Shown here piece by piece: positions 1 through 8,021 of a DNA stretch of 55,217 nt. The translations under genes and the position numbers were made by a program. The notes beneath the pieces were generated by a model. The model was not told where the DNA came from, did not search any database, and saw only the letters and a list, made by a program, of their open reading frames with translations. Position 1 is the first letter of the stretch; the number at the start of each line of letters is the position of its first letter. Source of the DNA: DSXF01 sp964387495 (GTDB lineage Bacteria; Chloroflexota; Anaerolineae; Anaerolineales; Villigracilaceae); the NCBI GenBank assembly GCA_964387495.1, contig CAYLXB010000016.1, positions 1-55,217 on the forward strand. Reading direction: 5' to 3'.

Positions 1-1
1 G

Positions 2-235
2 CGCACGTATGATATTCCCGCCGCCTCGACGTTGAAATATCTGCTGGGTGACCATTTAGGCAGCACCTCCCTGACCACGGATGCCAGCGGCGTGGTAGAG
101 GTGGAGACGCTTTACAAACCGTGTCCCTACGGGATGCTTCGCGAGGGCGAAGTGCGTTCGTCGACGCCTGGGGCCCTGCCGACCCGCTACACGTACACGG
201 GGCAGTATAGTGACAGTTACATTAAGCCTTCGTAG
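2..235 (+). pseudogene. RHS-repeat protein, truncated C-terminal core fragment
   Basis: The reading frame is open to the left edge of the window, so the 5' end lies outside. The translation contains the typical RHS-associated core signature (YLLGDHLGSTSLTTDASG, then YTYTGQ at about residues 60-65 of the visible part). In intact RHS proteins the core continues with a conserved segment of the form YDYGARYYDP, then the variable toxin or tip domain. Here the frame leaves the family sequence right after the TGQ motif and stops nine codons later. Its last 19 bp overlap the end of the convergent TIR gene. I infer that the core was cut at this point, probably by arrival of the neighbouring island. 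What was lost cannot be told. Confidence 0.75.
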
Positions 236-990
236 TCTTTTCGCCGCATGTCGGCGGGGGGGATTTTTTCTCCGAGGACCCTGAGGAAGACGGCCAGGAG
301 GCTTTCGCCAGTGCTAAATTTCCGGTTTATCAGGTAGGCGCTGAGCAGGTCAACCCGTTCTGAGAGGCTGGAGGCTTCGGGTAGGGCCGCCCTGAAGACG
401 GAGAGCCGCGGGTCACTAAAGAAAGCCCGCAGCCGTTCGTTCGTCGCCAGTTCGTCGCAGTCGAGCAATACTTTTCTCAGTTGTGCGAGATCGGGGGAGG
501 GGGGGGCCGAGGGCGGGGGCGCTTTTCCGGGTTCGGGACGCGGGCGCCTCGAGCCGGGTGATCCGGCGGTTTTTTTGCGCAGGGCCGAGAAGAGCCTTTT
601 CCACTGTAGATCGAGGTTCGAGGCGCCGGTAAAGTCCAGGTAGGTCAAATAACTGATGCGCAGGGGGATGTCGCATTTCTCAAGCAGGATCGGCAGGATC
701 CTTCTTTCCCGCCCGGCGGGATCCAGGGTGCCGGCCAGGTTCGCCTCAAACCCGGCCCAGCCGCTCTCGATGTAAGCGGGGGTCAAAACCAGGATGGTTT
801 TCCGGCTTTCCCGGACGGCCTGTTCCATTTCGGTAATGGAAGGGGCTCCGGGTTCGAAGTCGAAGAAATCAACGATGACTTTGATGCCGTTTTCCTCGAG
901 GGCCGGCAGCAATTCGTTCCGAACCCAATTTCCGTCCTTGTGGGCATACGAGATGAATACGTCGTACTTATACTTGCGGGGTTTGCTCAT
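217..990 (-). CDS. TIR-domain effector with C-terminal adaptor (effector-associated) domain
   Basis: 257 residues. Residues 8-140 form a TIR domain: VFISYAHKD starts the first strand, a DFEPG loop lies at 44-48, and the SGWAGFE motif places the conserved NADase glutamate at E82. A Pro/Ser-rich linker (141-156) leads to a helical domain at 158-236. That domain aligns without large gaps to residues 9-86 of the STAND protein encoded at 5994-7775 (shared LxKVL start, PxxSS turn, RVxLxxAY segment and LxVL end). TIR domains of this kind cleave NAD+ or make cyclic ADP-ribose signals; activity here is inferred from E82. It is the last gene of the island operon. The Shine-Dalgarno sequence is weak and a possible 18-codon ORF ends 15 nt upstream, so it may be translationally coupled. 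Confidence 0.9.
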   Translation of the reverse strand: MSKPRKYKYDVFISYAHKDGNWVRNELLPALEENGIKVIVDFFDFEPGAPSITEMEQAVRESRKTILVLTPAYIESGWAGFEANLAGTLDPAGRERRILPILLEKCDIPLRISYLTYLDFTGASNLDLQWKRLFSALRKKTAGSPGSRRPRPEPGKAPPPSAPPSPDLAQLRKVLLDCDELATNERLRAFFSDPRLSVFRAALPEASSLSERVDLLSAYLINRKFSTGESLLAVFLRVLGEKIPPADMRRKDYEGLM

Positions 991-1005
991 TGTAATGTCC
1001 GTGGG

Positions 1006-1062
1006 TTAATGAAACGGCCGGCAGGGGCGCCGGAAGTATGACGTCAGGAGCATGCCGAACAT
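1006..1062 (-). CDS. Possible 18-residue leader or precursor peptide ORF
   Basis: ATG at 1062-1060, TAA at 1008-1006, 18 residues. A GGAAGG sequence (complement of 1072-1077) lies 9 nt upstream of the ATG, a good ribosome-binding distance. The peptide ends with RRPCRPFH and matches no family I know. It lies between the radical SAM gene and the TIR gene, where a precursor for the radical SAM enzyme or a translational-coupling leader could sit. The evidence is position and ribosome-binding site only; chance is quite possible at this length. Confidence 0.22.
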   Translation of the reverse strand: MFGMLLTSYFRRPCRPFH

Positions 1063-1086
1063 CCAGAGAGGCCTTCCGGGAGGAGG

Positions 1087-2271
1087 TCAGCGGCTGATTA
1101 CGGACGGTTCAAGCGTCGAGCGTGTGCGGATCTGTTCCAGGCGCAATACTTCCGGAAGTAATGCCTTGTAGATGCGGCAGGAGGGTGACCTGCCATGATA
1201 GTGACCCTGGACAAGATGCGCCTGCAAGGGGCAGCCGCCGGCGCAATAAAACTGCCACGGGCAGTCCCGGCAGTCTTCCTTGTCCTGGACCGGGGGGTTG
1301 ACCAATCCGAGGTTACTCGTGCGCACCCATTCGAGGGGGTCGGGGGCGCGATAATCTGTAACCGGGCAGTCCATGTCCATCTGACATTTGGCAACGTTTC
1401 CCCGGGTGTCGAACACCAGGTAGTCGTGCCCGGCGGCACAAGGGTAGGTATGCGGGTATGCCAGGTTCGTGCGATCCAGCAGGGAGGAAAGCAAATTGTA
1501 TTTCGGCGGCCTTTTTTCGATGACCGCGAAGGCCTCCCGCAGCGAGGCGATGATCAGCGAATCGTCCAGTTCAAGGCCGGGCCGGTCGAGGGAGCACTTG
1601 TTGATCCGATAGAAGTTGAGGCTGAACGGCAAGCCCTGATCCAAGAGCCACGAAACCATTTCGGGCAAGCCGCGCGCATTCCGGCTGCTGAGGGTGATGC
1701 AAATATCCGGGAGGAGGCCGGCAGAGCAGGCCAGGCCAACCGCATTGGCTGCGGATGCGAACGTGCCGCGGCCATTGGGTTCGGAACGATGGCAGTCATG
1801 GTTCGGCCCAATCCCGTCGAGGGAGATCATCAACCGGAGGCCGGCTTCTTTTATTTTTGCGGCCATTTCCGGGGTCAGTAATGTGCCATTGCTCAGGATG
1901 ACGGCGTCCAGCTGCAGGCCATGTTTCGAGGCCAGGCGGCGGGCGTGTTCGTGAAAACGAGCGAGCAGCGGAAACCGCAAGAGCGGCTCTCCGCCGGCAT
2001 ACTTGATCTTCAAGGCTTTGTAGTTGTGCGACACGGCGGAACGGAATGCGCTTTCGATACAGCCGCGCCCGACCTCAAGGGATAAATCCCTGGGTTCGTG
2101 GGGCAGATAACAATACGAACAGCGCAAGTTGCAGCGGTCTGTGACGTGCAGCCAGGTGGAGAGGACGGAGCCTGCTTCCTGGCAGGCGCAGTCACATTGG
2201 CCTTCCCTGGCAGGGAAATTCCCGGGGCTGCCGGCCGATACATTGGTCGGTTGGTGATCGATGTGAGTCAT
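1087..2271 (-). CDS. Radical SAM/SPASM protein, peptide-maturase type
   Basis: 394 residues. The 4Fe-4S/SAM motif is CNLRCSYC at C47, C51 and C54, followed by the GGEPLL motif. The C-terminal SPASM region has many cysteines (PCAAGHDY, AKCQMDMDCP, CRDCPWQFYCAGGCP, PSCRIY), as in anaerobic sulfatase-maturase and RiPP-modifying enzymes. The N-terminal 35 residues carry an extra CDCAC cluster. The start at 2271 is chosen because its ATGA overlaps the stop of the upstream STAND gene by 4 nt with AGGA just before; a longer reading from 2298 is possible. The encoded FPAREG stretch coincides with a palindromic repeat core (2203-2217). Its substrate is unknown; there is no clear precursor gene. Combination with TIR and STAND-TPR genes recalls the actinobacterial FxsB/FxsC/FxsT cassette, but no protein here ends in FxSxx. 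Confidence 0.88.
   Translation of the reverse strand: MTHIDHQPTNVSAGSPGNFPAREGQCDCACQEAGSVLSTWLHVTDRCNLRCSYCYLPHEPRDLSLEVGRGCIESAFRSAVSHNYKALKIKYAGGEPLLRFPLLARFHEHARRLASKHGLQLDAVILSNGTLLTPEMAAKIKEAGLRLMISLDGIGPNHDCHRSEPNGRGTFASAANAVGLACSAGLLPDICITLSSRNARGLPEMVSWLLDQGLPFSLNFYRINKCSLDRPGLELDDSLIIASLREAFAVIEKRPPKYNLLSSLLDRTNLAYPHTYPCAAGHDYLVFDTRGNVAKCQMDMDCPVTDYRAPDPLEWVRTSNLGLVNPPVQDKEDCRDCPWQFYCAGGCPLQAHLVQGHYHGRSPSCRIYKALLPEVLRLEQIRTRSTLEPSVISR
2203..2217. repeat. Palindromic repeat core inside the radical SAM gene
   Basis: TTCCCTG and CAGGGAA are arms around one central base. The same 15-mer, in the other orientation, forms the heart of the intergenic palindrome at 10431-10461. In the gene it encodes FPAREG in the non-conserved N-terminal extension. 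Confidence 0.5.
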
Positions 2272-5200
2272 TTCCTGACCTCGCCAAACCTGGCCCACCC
2301 GGAAAAAATGGAGCGAATATCAGGGTAATGGATGCCCAGTCTTTCTGCCTGCCATAAATTCAGTAAGCGAGTGCCCAAGGTGCGTATCCTTTCGTCGGAC
2401 AAGTGTAAGTTGTCGTGGAAAACTTCCGTTTCCAACCTTTCAAGGTATATTGTGGGGGTGTCGCCGCCGTAGTTGCCGGTTTCTGTAAGTATCTTCATCC
2501 CTTTGTGATAATGTCCGGCAGCGCGTTGATCCTGATTCAGCCCCAAGGCGAGGTTTCCCAGTTCCATCTCGAGCATGCCCCAGGCGCGGCGGTCGGGGCG
2601 GGGGTGCCGTTCGAGATGAGCGTTCATTTCCTTTTCCAGTTCGTCCAGGCGGGTGTATTCTTTCTTGAACCGAGCCAGGCGGGCCATATCACGGATGGAT
2701 ACCCACTGGTACCAATAGTCCGGCAGGTTTTGGGCGAGCCGCCGGCATTCCAGGATTGCCTCCTCTGCCTCTTTCAGCCTGCCGGTGAGCAGGTAAATCA
2801 GGCCCAGGCGGGATAAGACCATGGGCTGGTCCTTGGTGATATTTATTTCCCTGGCGCGCAACAGGTCTTTTTCCGCCAGCTGCAAGTCGTTGTATGGTTT
2901 GGAGATATAGGCGGCACCCCGCCAGGTGTAGACGATCCCCATCCACTCTTCGTCGTTCGTGGGTTCGAAGATATCGAGGGCCTCCTGGAAATACTCAAGC
3001 GCCTGGTCGGTGTCGCCGGCCATAAAGAATATGGAACCCAGGGCAGAACAGGCGCGCCCGATGCCGCGTTTTTCTCCCAGGGCCTGGGCCAATCGAAGCG
3101 ACTCGGTGGAATAGCGTACCGCAGTGTCGTAAAACCCGGGGACATCCTTTTTGTAGGCGTACAAGAATCCGAGGTTGTTATACAGCATGGCCTGCTCGTG
3201 CTGCAGGTCCAGATCAATGGCCAGCCCGAGGGCGATTTCATAATGCTCAAGGGCCGAATCCAGGTCGGCGGTGAGACGGTAGGCCCAGCCCAGACCATTT
3301 TCCGCTTTTACCAGCCAGCGGGGGAGCTTGTTCTTTTTACTGGCCTTGACCGCTTTTTTGAATGACCGAATGCCGCCATCCAAATCTCCCTGCCGGACAA
3401 GAATGTTCGCCTGCTGGATGTGGGCATCCACCTGCTGTTCCGGATTTAAATTCGCGGCCGGGATGCCTTTCAATATTCTGCTGGCTTCCGTGAACCGGCC
3501 GTTATCCAACAAGGCTTTGGCTTTCCTGATCAGGACCTGGGAGATTTGTGCGGAGGACAATTTGCCTGCCTGGGCTTCCACCAGGCCGATCCATTCCAGC
3601 CTCGGCGTGTAACGATAGTTACTCGTGGCATCATCGAACATGCCGATGAAGAGCCGAAGGCCTTCGTCCTTGTCCACGAGCATCAGATGGCGGAGCAGGT
3701 GCTCTTTCAACATCCAGACTTTTTCCACATAATCGTGATAGTGACGCCACTGGTCAATATCAACGGGTGCGGCGGCTGCCCCGCCGGCGGCGACCTCCCT
3801 GATGGCCTGGATGCGCTGGCAGAACGAATCGATCTGTTTTTGGAGGTATCTGGCCGCGGATTTGCTGATCTTATAGCGCCATTCTTCATCGGGGTCGACT
3901 TCCGGCCAGGCATATTCATTGACCAGGCGGCGCATTTCATCGTGCAGGGATATCTGGCCATTGGGCAAGGTTTTGATGAACACATAGGATTTGCCCTCTT
4001 CGAGAAGGTCTTCCGCATCCGTGGAGGGTATGTTCAACAGCTCTTCGACCATGCTTTCGTCCAGGGGGTATACCTGCGATAACAACAGGATCAGCTTATC
4101 CATGTCGGTCCGGGTCTGTGCAATGTGCGAGACCAATTCGGATTCGAATTCTTTCCTAAGCCTGTTTTTTTCCTTCGGGGGGATCTTTTTCAAGCCGGTG
4201 AGGGACTTTTGGGTAAGCCACTCCAGGGTATCGTTACGAACACGCCACTCCACGGCCAGATCAATCAGGATGGGTTTGCCAGCGGCCATGTAGAGCAGTT
4301 TTTCCTCGATGGCGGGCTGCATGGTGACGTTCAAGATCTTCAATTTCTCTTCCAGGTAAAGTTTGCTGGCGGTATCCTCCAGGGGGGGCAGGTCAATCAA
4401 TTGAAACTGTCCTTCAGAAGAATCCTTTTGAATTTGACTGCCCAAAGAATCCTGAAGGAAGCCAATCGTTTTTTTGTCCGGCCTGCCTGCGAGGATGAGC
4501 AGGACATTGTCGATTTTCGAGACGATATCCAGGATGAAGTGTAAATCCTCCCTGGCTTTTTCAGCGGTGTCCAGCAGGAGGATAATTCTCTGCTTCTCTG
4601 CAATCGACTTCAGGCATGCCAGGAAAGAATTTTGCAACCGGGTTTCCTGCCTGTGCACGACTTCTTCACTTACAGGGGCTTCTTTTACTTCATTGTAAGA
4701 GCGGAGTTCCTGATAGAAATCGTCGAACTGCCGCCGGCCAATTATGTCTGCCATCAGGACTTCGACACTGACCTGCTCGTTGGGGCGGAAAGCCAGTTCA
4801 TCAAAGTCGACGATCTCGGGAACCAACAAATGGGGGATCGGCTCATGGCCAAAACGCTCCCAGGCTGAAAGGAATTCTTTCCTGCGGCTGCGCAAATCCG
4901 CCTGGGTGATGAATTCCATCGGCATGGCGTAGTGTTTGGCGACGGGCTTACCACTGGCAGCCGTCGAAGCGAGCTGGATGGCCATGCGGCCGATGCTGGC
5001 CGGATCGATCGCGACGGTTGCTTTCCAGGGGCTGCCTGCCTGGGCCATCAGTTCAATGTCTTCGGGGGATAAGAGGTCAAAACTATATACGCCGATATCG
5101 GTTCGATTGGAGGCCTGCAGCGCAGAAACGACGCCGCGGCTGAACTCATCCCAGGTAATCCAGATGGCTTTCGTATCGGGATGCTTCTGCAACAGGTCGA

Positions 5201-5930
5201 TCGTTTTCTGGTATGCCTTTTGGCTCATATCCTTGCTGAGTTGAATTTGCCCGGCGATCAACTCGATGTTGTTGACATACTGGTTCAAGAGGCTCTTGAG
5301 CAGGCTCTTGCGCCGCTCCTGCATTGCCACGCCTTCCACAGAGAGAGCGACCACCTTGCCGCGATAGCCGATGTCCCTGACCAGCATCTCGCTGGAGAGG
5401 TAGGCACCGTGGTGTTCGTCTGTTGTGACACTGGCCGTGATGCTGCTCAAACGCGGCAGGTAGTTGTCTACGGTGATAACCGGGATTTTTGCGGCCAGGG
5501 CGCGGGCGATGCCGGGCCTGATCTTTTCGTCGGTCCCCAAGCGGATGACGATGGCATCCGGAGATTTTTGGATAACCTCATCCAAATCGGCGGTCATTTT
5601 CCCTATGTCGTAGTTTGCATCCGTCTGGAGCAGATCGATATCCTGTTCAGCGGCGATGGTCTGGATGCCCATCCGGAAACGATCGGCCCATTCCGTCTTC
5701 GTAAATTCGTTGACAACTGCAATGGTCAGTTTTTTACTGCCGGGTTTCCTGGCCCACAGGGCGGGATCCCAGCGGCGGCAGCGTTCACGCACTTCCTGTA
5801 ACAGGCGCGATTTGCCGATGCCTCCATCCGCCTGGATATAGATGACCTGGCGTTTCCCCCGCTCCTTGATCGCATTTTCAATGAGGGTGAGTTGTTCTTC
5901 GCGGTCAATAAAAGGAACTTGTGTGCTCAT
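2268..5930 (-). CDS. STAND NTPase-TPR protein with a nested type 1 periplasmic-binding domain
   Basis: 1220 residues. The start at 5930 is supported by AAGGAG 8 nt upstream; an in-frame ATG at 5960 has no such site. Walker A is ADGGIGKS (34-41, first Gly replaced by Ala). At about residue 66 a LacI/ribose-binding type fold begins (LTIAVVNE, DAIVIRLGTDE, IPVITVDNY, GKVVALSVEG, KAIWITWDE, IGVYSFD, ending near 345). The STAND core then resumes (EIVDFDELAFR near 372-381), with Walker B IILLLDTAE at 449-457 and LAGRPD at 480-485. TPR-like repeats run from about 790 to 1150. There is no signal peptide, so the binding domain should be cytosolic. I infer a sensor in which a bound small molecule gates ATPase-driven assembly. 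The gene sits 63 nt after the upstream STAND gene. Confidence 0.88.
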   Translation of the reverse strand: MSTQVPFIDREEQLTLIENAIKERGKRQVIYIQADGGIGKSRLLQEVRERCRRWDPALWARKPGSKKLTIAVVNEFTKTEWADRFRMGIQTIAAEQDIDLLQTDANYDIGKMTADLDEVIQKSPDAIVIRLGTDEKIRPGIARALAAKIPVITVDNYLPRLSSITASVTTDEHHGAYLSSEMLVRDIGYRGKVVALSVEGVAMQERRKSLLKSLLNQYVNNIELIAGQIQLSKDMSQKAYQKTIDLLQKHPDTKAIWITWDEFSRGVVSALQASNRTDIGVYSFDLLSPEDIELMAQAGSPWKATVAIDPASIGRMAIQLASTAASGKPVAKHYAMPMEFITQADLRSRRKEFLSAWERFGHEPIPHLLVPEIVDFDELAFRPNEQVSVEVLMADIIGRRQFDDFYQELRSYNEVKEAPVSEEVVHRQETRLQNSFLACLKSIAEKQRIILLLDTAEKAREDLHFILDIVSKIDNVLLILAGRPDKKTIGFLQDSLGSQIQKDSSEGQFQLIDLPPLEDTASKLYLEEKLKILNVTMQPAIEEKLLYMAAGKPILIDLAVEWRVRNDTLEWLTQKSLTGLKKIPPKEKNRLRKEFESELVSHIAQTRTDMDKLILLLSQVYPLDESMVEELLNIPSTDAEDLLEEGKSYVFIKTLPNGQISLHDEMRRLVNEYAWPEVDPDEEWRYKISKSAARYLQKQIDSFCQRIQAIREVAAGGAAAAPVDIDQWRHYHDYVEKVWMLKEHLLRHLMLVDKDEGLRLFIGMFDDATSNYRYTPRLEWIGLVEAQAGKLSSAQISQVLIRKAKALLDNGRFTEASRILKGIPAANLNPEQQVDAHIQQANILVRQGDLDGGIRSFKKAVKASKKNKLPRWLVKAENGLGWAYRLTADLDSALEHYEIALGLAIDLDLQHEQAMLYNNLGFLYAYKKDVPGFYDTAVRYSTESLRLAQALGEKRGIGRACSALGSIFFMAGDTDQALEYFQEALDIFEPTNDEEWMGIVYTWRGAAYISKPYNDLQLAEKDLLRAREINITKDQPMVLSRLGLIYLLTGRLKEAEEAILECRRLAQNLPDYWYQWVSIRDMARLARFKKEYTRLDELEKEMNAHLERHPRPDRRAWGMLEMELGNLALGLNQDQRAAGHYHKGMKILTETGNYGGDTPTIYLERLETEVFHDNLHLSDERIRTLGTRLLNLWQAERLGIHYPDIRSIFSGWARFGEVRK

Positions 5931-5993
5931 CAAGACATCTCCTTTATGGCACATCTGCACTTTTGGCGCAATCCGCTGCCCGGTGATGCGGAC

Positions 5994-7775
5994 CTAGTCT
6001 TCGATTTGGATGAGAATCTCAGCATATTCGTCAGCGTAAGCATCTTTTTTACTGAGGAAATAATTTGTCAGGAATTCCAATTCCCAGTCATCCCGCAGGG
6101 CCTGAATAAAATCAACATAAAGCGATTGACCTTCCCAGGTCTTAAGCAGCCGCCTGCATTCAGCAACGAGGCCGAGGAAGGCGGCCTTCAGGTCGGCGCC
6201 GCGTTGGTTCTCGACAAAATAAGCGCACTGGAGGCCGAGGCATAAATACTCGACCGCCCATTGAACGGGATGAATGGTTTTTGGATAAGAGAGCCGCGAA
6301 TGGTAAAAATCCCTGCCCAGGGTGCACAACCGGTGGAATTTTGGCTTATCTGTGCAGCGCATCCGGATGTTTAGAAGGCGCTGGGTGATACTGTCCTCCA
6401 GGCAGCCGTTCTCCCGATGCAACAGATAGGTGCCGGTCAGCCTCGTGACCAGATCGTGCTCATCTACATTGGTGAAAATCTGCCCAGCCTTGATGAGATC
6501 CTTCAGCAGCCAGGGGCCAAAGCGGCGGAAGACGCTGAGGGTATCAAGGATGGGGCCGAGGTCCGGTTCGTCCACGGCGTAGTTCTCTATGATGGCGTTA
6601 TAGGCGGCGCTTCGTTCCCTGTATTCGACATCCGGATCCCTGTTCAGCCAGGTGCGGGCAGTGGCGAAGTTGCTCCTGGTCAGTTCTCCCAGGATTTCAG
6701 CGATCAGGCCGGGGTGGCCGCCGCTGACGTACATTAACTTTGCGGCTATCTGGGCGATGGTCGTATCGGGAAGGGGCAATTTCGAATGGCGGGCATACCG
6801 CCTGACCGTTTCTTTTACGTGTTCGAACTTGAAAGGCGAGAGTGACAACCCCTTGTAGGCCAGGATTTTCCGGATGATATCGTTTCTTTTACGGCGCAAG
6901 TCCCGTCCGGAGAGGATAAACCTTGTCAGGTTGTTACGTGAATAGTAACCGGTCGTTATGAGGCTTTTATTGATATCGCCGATCAATCCGGAAACGCCGA
7001 TAAAGGTTTTGTCGTCCAGGACTTCGGCGTTGTCGAGAATGATGGCAATCCCTTTGTGCTCTGCCTGCCCGGCGTGGACCTGCGGATCCCCCCCGACGGG
7101 TTGGTCCAGCAATTTTGCGGCGATCTCGTCCCCCAGATCTGCATCAGGCAGGGTGACGGCGGGGGCATGGAGCTGTTCAAGGATGAGGTTTGCCACCCCG
7201 AGGGTATTACGGGCGTTTTTCTTCGAAAGCTGGCAAAAAACGCAGACCCACCCCAGACCTTGATAAAACTTATGCAATTCCCAGACAAAGGCAGTCTTTC
7301 CATAGCCGGCCGGTGCATCGATCATCCAGAATGCCTGCATCAGGGTGGAGTTCAGCACAAGGTTCTTCTCGCTGTCGCGGTTGACGAAGTCAATATGCAG
7401 CGGTGCGGCTACAGGCCGGGGTGCAGAGGGCTGTGAAGCGGCCTGGGATTTTTTCCACTCGTCCGATACCTGTTCGGCCAACGAGTCCAGTTCGGCATAA
7501 TTCGCGTCTTCCTCGGAGGTATGGTCCTTCAGCACCTCCAAAAGCAATACAAGGCCGTTCCGGCCGTTCCGGTTCTTTTTTTCGTAGAAGTAGGCAATCA
7601 CGAGGCTGACCCGTTTTGCGATCGAGCTGCCTGCCGGGCAGGAATTTGCCCAGGTGCTGACGCGTTTATCCAGCATCAAGACAGCCTGCAAGCTTTTATC
7701 GTCCTTGAAGCAATCCAGTTGACCCAGGACTTTGATCAGGTTTTTTTGGAGTTGTGCAGAAAGACCGTCAGACAT
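5994..7775 (-). CDS. STAND NTPase with N-terminal effector-associated adaptor domain
   Basis: 593 residues. Residues 9-86 are a small helical domain that pairs in alignment with the C-terminus of the TIR protein at 217-990. A linker (91-125) leads to a P-loop domain: Walker A APAGYGKT at 154-161 and Walker B GIAIILDNAEVLD at 242-254, then an ILSGRD sensor-like motif and the helical and winged-helix region common in STAND proteins (SGGHPGLIAEIL). No repeat sensor domain is evident at the C-terminus, which may be why the operon encodes a second, TPR-bearing STAND. By the known logic of effector-associated domains, like-with-like contact would recruit the TIR effector. First gene of the operon; GGAAGG lies upstream of the ATG. 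Confidence 0.87.
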   Translation of the reverse strand: MSDGLSAQLQKNLIKVLGQLDCFKDDKSLQAVLMLDKRVSTWANSCPAGSSIAKRVSLVIAYFYEKKNRNGRNGLVLLLEVLKDHTSEEDANYAELDSLAEQVSDEWKKSQAASQPSAPRPVAAPLHIDFVNRDSEKNLVLNSTLMQAFWMIDAPAGYGKTAFVWELHKFYQGLGWVCVFCQLSKKNARNTLGVANLILEQLHAPAVTLPDADLGDEIAAKLLDQPVGGDPQVHAGQAEHKGIAIILDNAEVLDDKTFIGVSGLIGDINKSLITTGYYSRNNLTRFILSGRDLRRKRNDIIRKILAYKGLSLSPFKFEHVKETVRRYARHSKLPLPDTTIAQIAAKLMYVSGGHPGLIAEILGELTRSNFATARTWLNRDPDVEYRERSAAYNAIIENYAVDEPDLGPILDTLSVFRRFGPWLLKDLIKAGQIFTNVDEHDLVTRLTGTYLLHRENGCLEDSITQRLLNIRMRCTDKPKFHRLCTLGRDFYHSRLSYPKTIHPVQWAVEYLCLGLQCAYFVENQRGADLKAAFLGLVAECRRLLKTWEGQSLYVDFIQALRDDWELEFLTNYFLSKKDAYADEYAEILIQIED

Positions 7776-7816
7776 ATGTCCCTTCCAACCAGCCGAATGG
7801 CTATTCTTCGATTTTT

Positions 7817-7822
7817 ATTATA
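7817..7822 (-). promoter_or_regulatory. Candidate -10 box for the STAND/TIR operon
   Basis: The minus strand reads TATAAT, 41 nt before the first STAND start codon. No good -35 hexamer is visible at 16-18 bp. Confidence 0.4.
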
Positions 7823-7922
7823 CTTTGAATGTATCGAAATGGAGGCGGAGTCCGGGCGTGTTTTCGGGCGGCAGATTTTCTCCCGCAGGGCAGAGCCCCG
7901 GCCAGTTTGCCCGGGTACACAT
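7818..7922 (-). CDS. Possible 34-residue ORF at the head of the island operon
   Basis: ATG at 7922-7920, TAA at 7820-7818. There is no Shine-Dalgarno sequence, but CATAAT stands 6 nt before the ATG on the minus strand, the spacing seen at the likely leaderless genes of this window. The product has two cysteines in its N-terminal third and ends in FDTFKV. It overlaps the alternative -10 box for the operon, so only one of the two interpretations may hold. No homology recognised. Confidence 0.15.
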   Translation of the reverse strand: MCTRANWPGLCPAGENLPPENTPGLRLHFDTFKV

Positions 7923-8021
7923 GGTATGATTATGGGTGAGAAGCCTGGAGCGGTCCAACAGCCAGGGATGTAGCATCACGGCCAGTTGCGGGCTGGCGAT
8001 TCCAAGAAGCCGGAGGGTAAA

